From Kitasatospora purpeofusca (GTDB lineage Bacteria; Actinomycetota; Actinomycetes; Streptomycetales; Streptomycetaceae): a stretch of 64,000 nucleotides of DNA. This document shows positions 1 through 8,860 of this stretch, in pieces. Position 1 is the stretch's first letter; every line of letters begins with the position of its first letter. The DNA lies in NCBI RefSeq assembly GCF_000718025.1, contig NZ_JODS01000003.1, positions 186,001 through 250,000 on the forward strand. The letters are read 5' to 3'. Under the pieces are notes generated by a model. It was not told the DNA's origin, made no database searches, and worked only from the letters and a program-made list of their open reading frames with translations. The position numbers were made by a program, and so were the translations under genes.

Positions 1-165
1 CGGACCGAGCAGCTGGTGGTGGATCAGCGCGAAGTTGTCGATCTCGACGCGCAGTGTCCGCACGTCGACGTCCATGGTCAGCCAGGCGAGTTCGGCGGCC
101 TCGACCCGCTCCTCCAGCTCCCCCTGCTGCGGATCCGTCCAGCGGACGGGGATCTGCGCGGTCAC
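1..165 (-). CDS. Hypothetical protein, N-terminal fragment cut by window edge
   Basis: The first 55 codons of a minus-strand gene are visible, starting at a GTG (163-165) with a good GGAGG ribosome-binding site six bases before it. The peptide is acidic and looks helical (it contains ERVEAAELAW and RTLRVEID), with no signal peptide. The style resembles small actinobacterial coiled-coil proteins of unknown function, but no family can be assigned from this fragment. The 265 bases between it and the divergent gene at 432 hold only GC-rich palindromes and presumably both promoters. Confidence 0.6.
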   Translation of the reverse strand, partial: MTAQIPVRWTDPQQGELEERVEAAELAWLTMDVDVRTLRVEIDNFALIHHQLLGP

Positions 166-431
166 CTCTGGCCTCCGTCTCCTGCGGTCCGGTGCGGGGC
201 CGGCCGGGCCCGTGCTGCGACCCTACCGTCCGGGCCGGGCCCGGCCTGCGGGCCGGACGGGGAGTGCGGAGGGGCGCACGGCGTGTGACACGCAACTGAT
301 ACCGAGGAATCTCCCCGTTTCGCTATCGAGTCCCGGCCCGTCCGTGCTTCGCTGGTATCCGCACAGCATGCCTTCCTCCGGAGAACCGGCCGTCTCCAGG
401 CGTGGCGGCCAGGCGGGAGCAGACCGAATCC

Positions 432-3224
432 ATGGTGGACGACCCAAACTCCACACCGCGTCCGACGGGCACCGCTCCGGAGCCCGGCACCGCACCGGGC
501 GACCAGTCCTCGGGGGTGGTCGCCCTGGTCCGGCTCGCCGTCGTGCTGGTCGACCGCGAGGGGCGGATCGCCCAGTGGAGCCGGGCCGCCGAGGAGCTGT
601 TCGGACACCGCGCCGAGGCCGTCCACGACCGGCCGGCCGCCGGCCTGCTGCCCGCCGCCGAGCCGCGCAGCGTGCCGGGACAGGCCGGGCCGGGTGCCAC
701 CGGCCGCCGCCGCGACGCCTTCACCACCCTCGCCGAGCTGACCTCGGACGGCGCCGCCTGGGCCGGGCAGCTGCCCGTGGTCGACCGCGAGGAGCACCTG
801 CGGGACGTGCTCTGGTGGGCCTACCCGCTGGAGGTCCCGACCGGCCGGCTGCTGGCGCTGGCCGCCGACGCCCGCCCGCTGCGCTCCGCCGGACCCCGGC
901 TGGCGCTCGGCGAGCGGCTGCTGCCGTTCGCCGCCGCTCCGGGCGCCCTGGGCGGCTTCCACCGGCTCTCCGCCGCGCTGGGCGCCGCCGGCCGCCCGGT
1001 ACCCGGGACGCTCGCCGCCGTACTGCCCGGCACCGCCGAACGCCGCGGACCGCTGCTGGCCGCGCTCACCCGGGCCGGACTGCCGGCCCTGCGGCTGGAC
1101 CCGAGCACCGTGCTGCCGCTGCACCCGGCCGACCCGGCGGCCGGCACCGCCCACGCGGCGGCCGGCATCGGCCGCCGCTACCCGACCGCGCAGCAGCGCA
1201 CCGCCCGGCTCGGCCCGCCGGCCCCGCCCGAGCCGTCCGCGCCCGGACGCCGTCCTGCCGCCGCCCCGACGCCCGCTCCGCTGCCCGCCCAGCGCGAGGC
1301 CGCGGCCGCACCGGCCGCCGCGGACCGGGCCGCCCGCTCCGACCGTCCCGGGGGCGAGCTCACGGCCGGCGGCGTCCCGGCCCCGCCGAGAGGAGGCACC
1401 ACCATCGAGCAGACCGCCGTCGGAGCGTCCGCCAACGGACACCGGCTCCACCCGGGCGACCCGGCGCCGCCGACCGCACCGACCCCCGTCCCCGTCCCAG
1501 TCCCCGTCCCCGTCCCCGCGGCCCCGCCCGGAGCGCCGACCGGCCGGTTCGGCCCGTTCCTGACCAACGGCCACGCCGGCGAGCAGCTGGCCCTGCTCAA
1601 CGAGGTCGGCGGCAAGGTCGGCACCACCCTGGACCTCGGCTTCACCGCCCACGAGCTGTGCCGGGTGCTCGTCCCCCGGGTCGCCGACTTCGCCTGCGTC
1701 GACCTCGTGGACGGCCTGATCTCCGACTCCGAGCTGCCCGCGGCCCGCCCCGACGACGACACGATGCTGCGCCGGGTCGCCCTGGCCCGCAACGAGTCCG
1801 CCGGCCAGTGGGACCACGTGCTCGCCGAGGGCTCGCTGGTCGCCATGCCCCGCCGCACCCCGCCCGGCATGGCACTCCAGCTGAACCAGCCGGTGCTGGT
1901 CCCGGTGGTCACCCGGGACGTCGCGGTCGACTACGCCGCCGCGCTCGGCGGCCCCGAGCTGGTCCCGGTGGTGTCCGGCCGCTCGATGCTGGTGGTGCCG
2001 CTCTCCGCCCGCGGCACCGTGCTCGGCATCCTCAAACTGCTCCGGCTCCCGGACCGGGACCCGTTCGACGAGGGTGACGCCGCGACCCTCAAGGAGCTGG
2101 CCGCCAGGGCCGCGCTGTCGCTCGACAACGCCCGGCTGCACCGGGCCGAGTCCCGGGTCGCCACCACCCTCCAGCGCTCGATGATCCCGACCCGCCCGCC
2201 GCAGATCCCCGGCGTCCAGATCGCCCACCGCTACCTGCCCGGCGACTCCCGGGCCGAGGTCGGCGGCGACTGGTTCGACGCGATCCAGCTGCCCGGCAGC
2301 CGGGTCGCGCTGGTGGTCGGCGACGTCATGGGCCACGGCATCCACTCGGCCGCCGCGATGGGCCGCTTCCGCACCGCGATGCAGACCCTGGCCGCGCTCG
2401 ACCTGCCGCCCGGCCAGCTGCTGCGCCATCTGGACAACCTGGCCCACAAGCTCGGCGACGACCATCTCGCCACCTGCCTGTACGCGGTCTACGACCCGAT
2501 CAACCGGACCTGCGAGCTGGCCAGCGCCGGCCATGTGCCACCGGTCCTGGTCCACCCGGACGGCACCGGCGAGCTGCTGGAGATCCCGGCCGGCGCCCCG
2601 ATCGGCGTCGGCGGGGTGCCGTTCGTCGCCAAGACCATCGACGTCTCGGACGGCTCGATGCTGGTGCTCTGCACCGACGGACTGGTCGAGGTGCGGGGCG
2701 GTGACATAGGAGCGGGGCTGGCCGCGCTCTGCGGCAATCTGATCGACCCCCGGCAGAGCCCGGAGGAGGCCTGCGACGTGGTCCTGGACCGGTTGCACTC
2801 CGACGACCGCAAGGACGACGTCGCGCTGCTGGTGGCCCGCTTCGACGGGGTCGCGCCGAGCGAAGTCGCCACCTGGGACCTCACCGTCGACCAGCGCGAG
2901 GTCGGCCGGGCCCGCGCCCTGGTCCGCGAGCAGCTGGCCGCCTGGCACCTGGAGTCGATCGGCGACACCGTCGTGCTGCTGGTCAGCGAGCTGGTCACGA
3001 ACGCGGTCCGGGTGGCCCGGGACCGGGTCCAGCTCCAGCTGATCCGGGTGGACAAGCTGCTGGTCGAGGTCAGCGACGACAACCACAACCTGCCGTCGCT
3101 GGAGCCCGCCGAACAGCTCGGCGAGACCGGCCGCGGCCTCACCCTGGTCACCAAGCTCGCCGAACGCTGGGGCACCGCCCGCAAGGCGGTCGGCAAGGTC
3201 GTCTGGTTCGAACTGCCGCTCTGA
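432..3224 (+). CDS. SpoIIE-family protein phosphatase with PAS, GAF and anti-sigma-type ATPase domains
   Basis: A cytoplasmic signalling protein of about 930 residues. An N-terminal PAS-like segment (about 30-130) is followed by a Pro/Ala-rich linker with a PVPVPV run. A GAF domain lies at about 385-575, a PP2C/SpoIIE phosphatase domain at about 577-810 (metal-binding motifs GGDWFDA and GDVMGHG), and a C-terminal HATPase_c domain at about 815-930 (N-box ELVTNAV and ETGRGL). Such proteins usually dephosphorylate anti-sigma-factor antagonists, and the ATPase module resembles RsbW-type anti-sigma kinases, so this is probably a partner-switching regulator. Its sigma factor is not in the window. 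ATG at 432 is preferred (GGGAG about 12 bases upstream). A GTG at 402 would add ten residues but has no ribosome-binding site. Confidence 0.9.
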   Translation: MVDDPNSTPRPTGTAPEPGTAPGDQSSGVVALVRLAVVLVDREGRIAQWSRAAEELFGHRAEAVHDRPAAGLLPAAEPRSVPGQAGPGATGRRRDAFTTLAELTSDGAAWAGQLPVVDREEHLRDVLWWAYPLEVPTGRLLALAADARPLRSAGPRLALGERLLPFAAAPGALGGFHRLSAALGAAGRPVPGTLAAVLPGTAERRGPLLAALTRAGLPALRLDPSTVLPLHPADPAAGTAHAAAGIGRRYPTAQQRTARLGPPAPPEPSAPGRRPAAAPTPAPLPAQREAAAAPAAADRAARSDRPGGELTAGGVPAPPRGGTTIEQTAVGASANGHRLHPGDPAPPTAPTPVPVPVPVPVPAAPPGAPTGRFGPFLTNGHAGEQLALLNEVGGKVGTTLDLGFTAHELCRVLVPRVADFACVDLVDGLISDSELPAARPDDDTMLRRVALARNESAGQWDHVLAEGSLVAMPRRTPPGMALQLNQPVLVPVVTRDVAVDYAAALGGPELVPVVSGRSMLVVPLSARGTVLGILKLLRLPDRDPFDEGDAATLKELAARAALSLDNARLHRAESRVATTLQRSMIPTRPPQIPGVQIAHRYLPGDSRAEVGGDWFDAIQLPGSRVALVVGDVMGHGIHSAAAMGRFRTAMQTLAALDLPPGQLLRHLDNLAHKLGDDHLATCLYAVYDPINRTCELASAGHVPPVLVHPDGTGELLEIPAGAPIGVGGVPFVAKTIDVSDGSMLVLCTDGLVEVRGGDIGAGLAALCGNLIDPRQSPEEACDVVLDRLHSDDRKDDVALLVARFDGVAPSEVATWDLTVDQREVGRARALVREQLAAWHLESIGDTVVLLVSELVTNAVRVARDRVQLQLIRVDKLLVEVSDDNHNLPSLEPAEQLGETGRGLTLVTKLAERWGTARKAVGKVVWFELPL

Positions 3225-3333
3225 ACACCCCGCACACCGCACGCAGCGAAGCCGTGCAGCCGTGCAGCCGTGCACGACAGGAGCCCGCGGACCGGACGGT
3301 CCGCGGGCTCCTCGTCCGTACTGTTCGGCCCCG

Positions 3334-4140
3334 CTACGGCACGGCCGCGCCGGCCGGGGTGCGGCGGCGGACGTCCGCGGCCGCCGCCTCCAGCGAGGCG
3401 GTGGCCGTCGACACCACGGCCGCCGCGCCGACCCCGGCCAGCACCCGCGGCCAGAAGTCCCCGAACACCTCCACCGAGACCGCGATCAGCAGCGCCGCTA
3501 TCACCGCGACCACATGCTCCATCCCGGCCAGGTTCGGCAGCACGATCGCCTCGCCGACCATCGTCGCCACGACCAGCCCGGCCGTGAACCAGGCCCGGCA
3601 GCGGAACGCGATGCAGATCGCCAGCGCCACCACCGCGGCCGAGGGGCCGGTGTCCCGCACGTGCGCGACCCACTTCGGGAAGCCGAAGACGTGGTCCGGG
3701 CCGATCGCCACCCCGACCCGGGCGAACAGCGTCCCGGCGATGGTGCAGGTGTAGGCGACCACCAGGGTCAGCTTCCGGCCGAGCACGATCTCGGCGATGC
3801 CGAAGACCACGAAGACCTGCGCCAGCGCCCCCCACACCGGCAGGTCCAGGGCCGGCACGTACAACGACAGCGGCGTGCGCAGCAGCGAGACGTCCAGCGG
3901 CAGCGCCGCCTTGACGACGCCGATCCTGGTGACGAAGTGCTCGCCACCGGGAAGGTGCTGGACGATGCTGAACAGCAGGATCAGGCAGGTCGCCGCGGTG
4001 GCCAGTGGAACGGCCGCGAACTTCTTCCGCGCGACCTGCTCCCGGACCGTCCCGAACAGCGCTCCCCACTCGGCGACAGCGGCCTCTTTGGCAATAGCCA
4101 CCGGCCCCTTTCGCACGCCCCCCGCGTGGGTCCTCCGCAT
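3334..4140 (-). CDS. Rhomboid-like integral membrane protein
   Basis: About 268 residues with six or seven hydrophobic helices, from about residue 38 to 245. A segment DTGPSAAVVALAI and a later helix containing GMEHVVAVIAALL recall the Ser (GxS) and His helices of the rhomboid-like families common in actinobacteria. Proteolytic activity is not assured, because the catalytic contacts are only loosely matched. The start is uncertain: ATG at 4140 is given, but GTG at 4116 or 4101 (the latter preceded by AAAGGGG) would remove only polar N-terminal residues. It lies downstream of the DUF2156 gene on the same strand, about 180 bases away and separated by a hairpin, so it probably has its own promoter. 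Confidence 0.65.
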   Translation of the reverse strand: MRRTHAGGVRKGPVAIAKEAAVAEWGALFGTVREQVARKKFAAVPLATAATCLILLFSIVQHLPGGEHFVTRIGVVKAALPLDVSLLRTPLSLYVPALDLPVWGALAQVFVVFGIAEIVLGRKLTLVVAYTCTIAGTLFARVGVAIGPDHVFGFPKWVAHVRDTGPSAAVVALAICIAFRCRAWFTAGLVVATMVGEAIVLPNLAGMEHVVAVIAALLIAVSVEVFGDFWPRVLAGVGAAAVVSTATASLEAAAADVRRRTPAGAAVP

Positions 4141-4297
4141 CACAACCGGTTCTCCGATTCCCCGTTGGCGCAAGCGCCCTCTCGACTACCTCCACATTAG
4201 AAGCCGGTTAACGAATCCACATCGGCAATTGTGCGGATCCGAGTCATCCTCCAGGGGGAGAAACAACCATGAGATCCCCCCGGACGGCGGCCCGGCT

Positions 4298-4319
4298 CCC
4301 TCCGCCCCCCGGCGGAGGG
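4298..4319 (-). terminator. Hairpin after the DUF2156 membrane protein gene
   Basis: Nine-base arms CCCTCCGCC and GGCGGAGGG enclose a CCCC loop directly beyond the stop codon at 4320. There is no clear T-tract, as is usual for terminators in high-GC actinobacteria. Confidence 0.55.
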
Positions 4320-6158
4320 CTACCCCTTCCCGTCCTGTGCCGCCACCGGCACCCGGGGCTCCGCGCCGGACGGCCCCTGGTGCCGGCGACGGAACAGCGC
4401 GGGCAGGCTCGGCGCGGTGATGAAGCCCTCGGCCCGGGCACTGGCGATGCCGATCCGCGGAATCTCGCTGCTCTTCTCGAACAGCAGATAGCGCGGCTCC
4501 CAGATCGGCCGGTACTTGGCGTTGGCGCGGTAGAGCGATTCGATCTGCCACCAGCGAGAGAAGAAGCCGAGTACGGAGCGCCAGAGCCGCAGCACCGGTC
4601 CCGCCCCGAGCTTGGAGCCCCGCTCGAAAACGGAACGGAACATGGCGAAGTTCAGCGAGACCCTGGCCAGGTTCACCTCACGGGCGCGCTGCAGGAGTTC
4701 GATCACCATGAACTCCATCAGGCCGTTCTCGGTGTCCCTGGCCCGGCGCATGAGGTCCAGCGACAGCCCGTCCGCACCCCACGGCACGAAGCTGAGCAGG
4801 GCCTTCAGCTCGCCCTCGCCGTCGTGGCACTCCAGCATCACGCAGCGCCCGTCGCCCGGGTCGCCGAGCCGGCCCAGCGCCATCGAGAAGCCGCGCTCGG
4901 TCGCGCCGTCGCGCCACTGGTCGGCCTTGGCCACCAGCTCGGCCATCTCGTACTCGGGGATCTCCTCGTGCCGGCGGATCCGCACCGTGTAGCCGGCCCG
5001 CTTGACCCGGTTGTACGCCTGGCGCACCACCCGCATCGCCCGGCCGTCCAGCGAGAACTCGTCGAGTTCGACGATCGCCTCGTCACCCAGCTCCAGCGCG
5101 TCCAGCCCGTGCCGGGCGTAGATCACCCCGGCCTCCTCGGAGGCGCCCATCACGGCCGGCGCCCAGGCGTGCTCGCGGGCCTCGGTCAGCCAGGCGTCGA
5201 TCGCTCCGGGCCAGGCCTCGGGGTCGCCGATCGGGTCGCCGGAGGCCAGCGAGACGCCGCCGACCACCCGGTAGGTGACCGCCGCCTTGCCGCTCGGCGA
5301 GAACATCACCGCCTTGTCCCGGCGCAGCGCGAAGTAGCCCAGCGAGTCCCGCTCGCCCTGCTTCTCCAGCAGCCCCCGGAGCCGCTCCTCGTCCTCGACG
5401 GTGAGCAGCTCCGTGTTCCGCGGGCTGCGGAAGGCCACGTACAGGACCAGCAGGAAGAGCACCGCGCCCATGGCGTTGATGACCGCGTTCACCCAGGTCG
5501 GCGCGTCGATGACGGAGCGCAGGTGCTCGGAGGGGGTGATGGTGATCATCCGGCCGACCGAGTAGCGGAACATGTCCCAGAAGTCGGCGGCGCCGTGCAG
5601 GTTGTTGGTGAGGGCGACCAGGGCAGCGCCGACCACGCCGCCGAAGCCCAGGCCGGCCACGAAGGTGGCGGCGGCGGTCTTCGGGTTGGAGCTGTCGCCC
5701 TTGGAGGTGAACTCCTTCCGGCCGACCAGCAGTGCCAGGACGAACCCGCAGGTCAGCACGGTGGAGACATAGTTCAGCGGGTGCTTGGTGAAGCCCCCGT
5801 CGGGCAGCGTCATGGCGAGCAGGTAGAGCACCGCGAACAGGCCGGCCAGCGCGGTGTTGAAGATCCACGCGGCCCGCTTGCGGCGCCGCATCGCGATCGC
5901 CAGGAAGACCGAGAGCACCGCGCTGCTCAGCCCGGCGGTCATCAGGTACGGCGTGAAGTACTCGCCCTCGTTGTGCGTCTCGACCTGGTCGCGGAACGGC
6001 GCCAGGAGCACGGTGACGAGGTTCAGCAGCGCGATCAGCCGCAGGTACCAGACGGTCGCCGTGGCGGCGCGCGGGCGCCAGCGCGCCATGAGGGCGCCGG
6101 ACCCGGACCCGGATCCGGTGGGGGAGGTGGACGGCTCCGGCTTCACAGTGGACGACAC
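4320..6158 (-). CDS. DUF2156 (MprF/LysX C-terminal type) membrane protein
   Basis: About 612 residues. The N-terminal part (about 38-235) carries six to eight membrane helices. The cytoplasmic C-terminal part (about 265-595) is the DUF2156 fold found at the C-terminus of MprF/LysX phosphatidylglycerol lysyltransferases, with features such as GYFALRRDKAVMFSPSG, VGGVSLASGDPIGD and MEFMVIELLQRA. The family transfers an aminoacyl group from tRNA to phosphatidylglycerol. That activity is inferred here, since many actinobacterial homologues are untested. No fused lysyl-tRNA synthetase domain is present, unlike mycobacterial LysX. The GTG start at 6158 lacks a strong ribosome-binding site; an internal ATG (MARWRP, about residue 24) is an alternative just before the first helix. 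Transcribed divergently from the response regulator. Confidence 0.8.
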   Translation of the reverse strand: MSSTVKPEPSTSPTGSGSGSGALMARWRPRAATATVWYLRLIALLNLVTVLLAPFRDQVETHNEGEYFTPYLMTAGLSSAVLSVFLAIAMRRRKRAAWIFNTALAGLFAVLYLLAMTLPDGGFTKHPLNYVSTVLTCGFVLALLVGRKEFTSKGDSSNPKTAAATFVAGLGFGGVVGAALVALTNNLHGAADFWDMFRYSVGRMITITPSEHLRSVIDAPTWVNAVINAMGAVLFLLVLYVAFRSPRNTELLTVEDEERLRGLLEKQGERDSLGYFALRRDKAVMFSPSGKAAVTYRVVGGVSLASGDPIGDPEAWPGAIDAWLTEAREHAWAPAVMGASEEAGVIYARHGLDALELGDEAIVELDEFSLDGRAMRVVRQAYNRVKRAGYTVRIRRHEEIPEYEMAELVAKADQWRDGATERGFSMALGRLGDPGDGRCVMLECHDGEGELKALLSFVPWGADGLSLDLMRRARDTENGLMEFMVIELLQRAREVNLARVSLNFAMFRSVFERGSKLGAGPVLRLWRSVLGFFSRWWQIESLYRANAKYRPIWEPRYLLFEKSSEIPRIGIASARAEGFITAPSLPALFRRRHQGPSGAEPRVPVAAQDGKG

Positions 6159-6307
6159 AGCTCAATTCCAAACGATCAGATGGTGGGCCGCATCCGCACG
6201 CGACCCGGCCGGCCACCCACCCCGGCCGCGGACCGACCGTACGGCAGCCGATTCCAATCGTTCCCCACCGCCGGTGAGAATCGCGTGAACCAGGTAGCGG
6301 ATTCACA

Positions 6308-6327
6308 CCCCCGCCGTTCGGCGGGGG
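6308..6327 (+). other. GC hairpin in the leader between divergent genes
   Basis: CCCCCGCC and GGCGGGGG arms with a GTTC loop lie about 60 bases before the response-regulator start. They sit inside a divergent gap, where a gene-end terminator is not expected, so the hairpin could lie in the 5' leader of the regulator transcript. Function unknown. Confidence 0.35.
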
Positions 6328-6387
6328 TTGCTCCAGGAGGCCGGGCCCGGCGAAGCCGCCGGTCAGGCCCTACTCTCGATTCCAGTC

Positions 6388-7101
6388 ATGCGGACCGGCC
6401 CGACCCGTCCGCCGAACCGAGGAGTGACCATCACCACCACCCGCGTGCTGATCGTGGACGACGAGATCCTGGTCCGGTCCGGGCTGGGCCTCATCGTCGG
6501 CTCCGCCCCCGACCTGGAGGTGGTCGGCGACTGCTCGGGCGCGCAGACCGAGGAGTACGTCCGGCGGCTGCGTCCGCACGTGGTGCTGCTGGACATCCGG
6601 ATGCCCGACCTGGACGGCATCTCGGTGCTCCGCCGGCTGCGGGCGCTGCCCGATCCGCCGGCCGTGGCGATGCTGACCACCTTCGACACCGAGGAGCACA
6701 TCGGCACCGCGCTGCGGGCCGGCGCCTCCGGCTTCCTCCTCAAGGACACCGCCCCGGACCAGTTGGTGCACGCCGTCCGGGTGCTCGCGGCGGGCGGCAA
6801 CATCCTCTCCCCGACCGTGACCCGCACCGTGATCGGCGGCTACGTGGACGGCGGCGGCCCGGACGCCGAGGCGGCGACCCTGGCCCGCACCCTGACCGGC
6901 CGGGAGCTGGACGTGCTGGCGCTGCTGGGCGAGGGCCTGTCCAACGCCGAGATCGCCGACCGGCTGTTCCTCGGCACCGGCACGGTGAAGGACCACATCA
7001 GCGCGATCCTCGGCAAGCTCGGCGCCGCCAACCGGGTCCAGGCGGCCGTCGTCGCCCACCGGGCCGGACTGGTCCGGCCGAAGCCGAGCGACGGGGCATG
7101 A
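6388..7101 (+). CDS. NarL/FixJ-type two-component response regulator
   Basis: An N-terminal receiver domain begins at TRVLIVDDE. The phosphoacceptor Asp sits in VVLLDIRMPD, with a Thr switch (MLTTFDT) and Lys in LLKDT. A LuxR-type helix-turn-helix follows (LTGRELDVLALLGEGLSNAEIA, then GTVKDHI). It should bind DNA when phosphorylated by the histidine kinase that overlaps its 3' end by four bases. ATG at 6388 gives 237 residues. GTG at 6424 gives the more typical N-terminus, but its GAGGA motif directly abuts the codon. Targets cannot be deduced from sequence. Confidence 0.9.
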   Translation: MRTGPTRPPNRGVTITTTRVLIVDDEILVRSGLGLIVGSAPDLEVVGDCSGAQTEEYVRRLRPHVVLLDIRMPDLDGISVLRRLRALPDPPAVAMLTTFDTEEHIGTALRAGASGFLLKDTAPDQLVHAVRVLAAGGNILSPTVTRTVIGGYVDGGGPDAEAATLARTLTGRELDVLALLGEGLSNAEIADRLFLGTGTVKDHISAILGKLGAANRVQAAVVAHRAGLVRPKPSDGA

Positions 7102-8237
7102 GCGACCCCTCTCCCGCACGACGCCTTCCGGCCGGGTTCACCGCGCCCTGGCTGATGATCCTGCTGCCCGCCGTCTACTCCCTGGTGGACGCCGCCCTGG
7201 TGGCCCGCGGCGCCCCGCTCTGGCAGACCCTGCTGTCGGTCCTGGCCGCCGTGGCGCTGCTGTGGCGGCGCCGCTTCCCGGTCACCGTGCTGCTGCTGAC
7301 GATGCCCGGCAGCTATCTCGACGACATCTGGCTCGCCCCGATCACCGCCGTCTACACGGTCGCGGCCGAACGCCCGCACTCCCGGGTGGTGATCCCCTGC
7401 GCCTCGCTCTTCGCGCTGGTGGAGTTCTTCCACTGGCCGCTCTCCGAGCAGTCCTTCGAGCCGACCCGGGACACCGCGCTGTACGCCATCCAGTCCGTGA
7501 TGCTCGCGGCGGGACCGGCCGCCACCGGACTGCTGTCCCGGACCAGGCGCGAGCTGGCGGCCCGGCTGGACGAGCTCACCCGGGGCCAGGCCCGGGAGAG
7601 CCGGCTGCTGGCCGACCGGGTGCTCAGCGAGGAGCGCGGACGGCTCGCCCGGGAGATGCACGACGTGGTCTCGCACCAGGTCAGTCTGATCAGCATCCAG
7701 GCGGGCGCGCTCCAGGTGTCCACCACCGACCCGGCGGCCTCGGGTGCCGCGGCGACCATCCGCGAACTGTCCGTGCGCACCCTGGAGGAGCTGCGGCAGA
7801 TGGTCGGCGTCCTGCGGGCCGGCGGGCCGAGGACCGGCGCGCCGCTGGCCCCGCAGCCCAGGCTGGCCGATCTGCCGCGGCTGATCGAGGAGAGCGGACT
7901 GGCCGCCGACACCGAGCTCGCCCCGGGCGACCGCCCCTGGCCGGAGGCGGTCGAGCGGGCCGCCTACCGCACCGTCCAGGAGGCGCTCACCAACATCACC
8001 AAGTACGCGCCGCAGGCCGCGGTGCACGTCCGGATCCGGGCCCGGGGCCGGCGGCTGCGGGTCGAGGTCCGCAACGACGCCCCGCCGGTCCGCCCGGACC
8101 GGATCCTGCCCGGCGGCGGCCACGGCCTGGTCGGCCTGCGCGAACGCGCCCAGCTGCTCGGCGGCTCGCTCGACGCCGGCCCGACCGCGGACGGCGGCTT
8201 CGAGGTCCGCGCCGACCTCCCGGCGCCCTCGTCCTGA
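7098..8237 (+). CDS. Two-component sensor histidine kinase (NarL-partner, HisKA_3 type)
   Basis: 379 residues. Four or five N-terminal membrane helices (about 15-150) form a compact sensor without a large extracellular domain. The dimerisation domain has the phosphoacceptor His in REMHDVVSHQVSLI, and the HATPase region has the N-box QEALTNITKYA and GHGLVGLRER. The ATGA start/stop overlap with the response regulator shows translational coupling. The input signal is unknown; a membrane-embedded sensor in this family often reports envelope stress or small hydrophobic molecules, which is only an inference here. Confidence 0.92.
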   Translation: MSDPSPARRLPAGFTAPWLMILLPAVYSLVDAALVARGAPLWQTLLSVLAAVALLWRRRFPVTVLLLTMPGSYLDDIWLAPITAVYTVAAERPHSRVVIPCASLFALVEFFHWPLSEQSFEPTRDTALYAIQSVMLAAGPAATGLLSRTRRELAARLDELTRGQARESRLLADRVLSEERGRLAREMHDVVSHQVSLISIQAGALQVSTTDPAASGAAATIRELSVRTLEELRQMVGVLRAGGPRTGAPLAPQPRLADLPRLIEESGLAADTELAPGDRPWPEAVERAAYRTVQEALTNITKYAPQAAVHVRIRARGRRLRVEVRNDAPPVRPDRILPGGGHGLVGLRERAQLLGGSLDAGPTADGGFEVRADLPAPSS

Positions 8238-8284
8238 ACCGGGGCGGCCCTGCCGGACCGGGGCCGGCGCCCGGGAAGCCGCAG

Positions 8285-8312
8285 CCGGTGCCGGTGCCCG
8301 GTCCGGCACCGG
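8285..8312 (+). terminator. Terminator after the response regulator-histidine kinase operon
   Basis: Perfect ten-base arms CCGGTGCCGG and CCGGCACCGG with an eight-base loop, 47 bases past the kinase stop codon. Confidence 0.55.
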
Positions 8313-8317
8313 GGAAC

Positions 8318-8353
8318 AAAAAAGCCCCGCAGATCCGAAGATCTGCGGGGCTT
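8318..8353 (-). terminator. Intrinsic terminator of tRNA-Leu
   Basis: A 12-base perfect stem (GCCCCGCAGATC, loop CGAA, GATCTGCGGGGC) is followed on the minus strand by six T residues (8318-8323 read in reverse). It lies six bases beyond the 3' end of tRNA-Leu and could also stop read-through from the plus-strand kinase. Confidence 0.8.
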
Positions 8354-8358
8354 CGCTG

Positions 8359-8442
8359 TGCGCGAGGGGGGAGTTGAACCCCCACGCCCTTTCGGGCACT
8401 GGAACCTGAATCCAGCGCGTCTGCCTATTCCGCCACCCGCGC
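8359..8442 (-). tRNA. tRNA-Leu (anticodon CAG)
   Basis: An 84-base class II tRNA with a long variable arm. The acceptor stem is GCGCGGG with CTCGCGC, with one G-T pair and discriminator A. The anticodon loop TTCAGGT is closed by CTGGA/TCCAG, giving CAG, and the T-arm is GGGGGTTCAACTCCCCC. No CCA is encoded, so the end must be added by the CCA enzyme found at 58.7 kb. Confidence 0.97.
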
Positions 8443-8860
8443 ATGGGTGTTTTCACCGCTTGCCGGTCGATCAGCCGATCCGCTCGGTACCATGTGGCCT
8501 TCGCGTTTCTTCGATCGGGCCGCCCGGTGGGCGCCCCTTCCGACATGCAAAACAGTAGCACGACCTGCGGGTCACCTCCGAATCCGTTCCCGGGGGAGGC
8601 GGAGCGCATCCGAACGGATGCCCGGCGAACAGGCGAGCGAGGGATGGCGGGCCCGCCGGGCGGGTAGCCCTGGCATGCTGCCGCCCGCATGCGTCACCCT
8701 GTGTGTCCGAGCCCACCCCCGGGCACCACGTGGTCCGGGAACCGTACGGATGGCCCCGGCGTGGATACGATCAGTACGGAAGTACCGCAAGTAGGCGCGA
8801 CCGGCTCCCCCCGGAAACCGGTCGGCAGGCAGGCGAACGAACCCTGGAAGGGGGTGCCCC
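8443..8860. other. 418-base gap between tRNA-Leu and fhaA
   Basis: No gene is visible. It must hold the tRNA-Leu promoter (minus) and the fhaA operon promoter (plus). A TACGAT hexamer at about 8767 is a possible -10 element for fhaA without a convincing -35. A CACGTG-centred palindrome (CACCACGTGGTC) lies near 8725. Confidence 0.4.

Noticed and set aside
162..3275. Long open frame of about 1000 codons on the minus strand opposite the SpoIIE-type gene
   Set aside because: High GC opens antisense frames; composition is Gly/Arg/Gln-rich without domains, while the plus strand encodes a complete multidomain protein.
8722..8733. CACGTG palindrome upstream of fhaA considered as parS
   Set aside because: Only the six-base core matches; the GTTT/AAAC flanks are missing.
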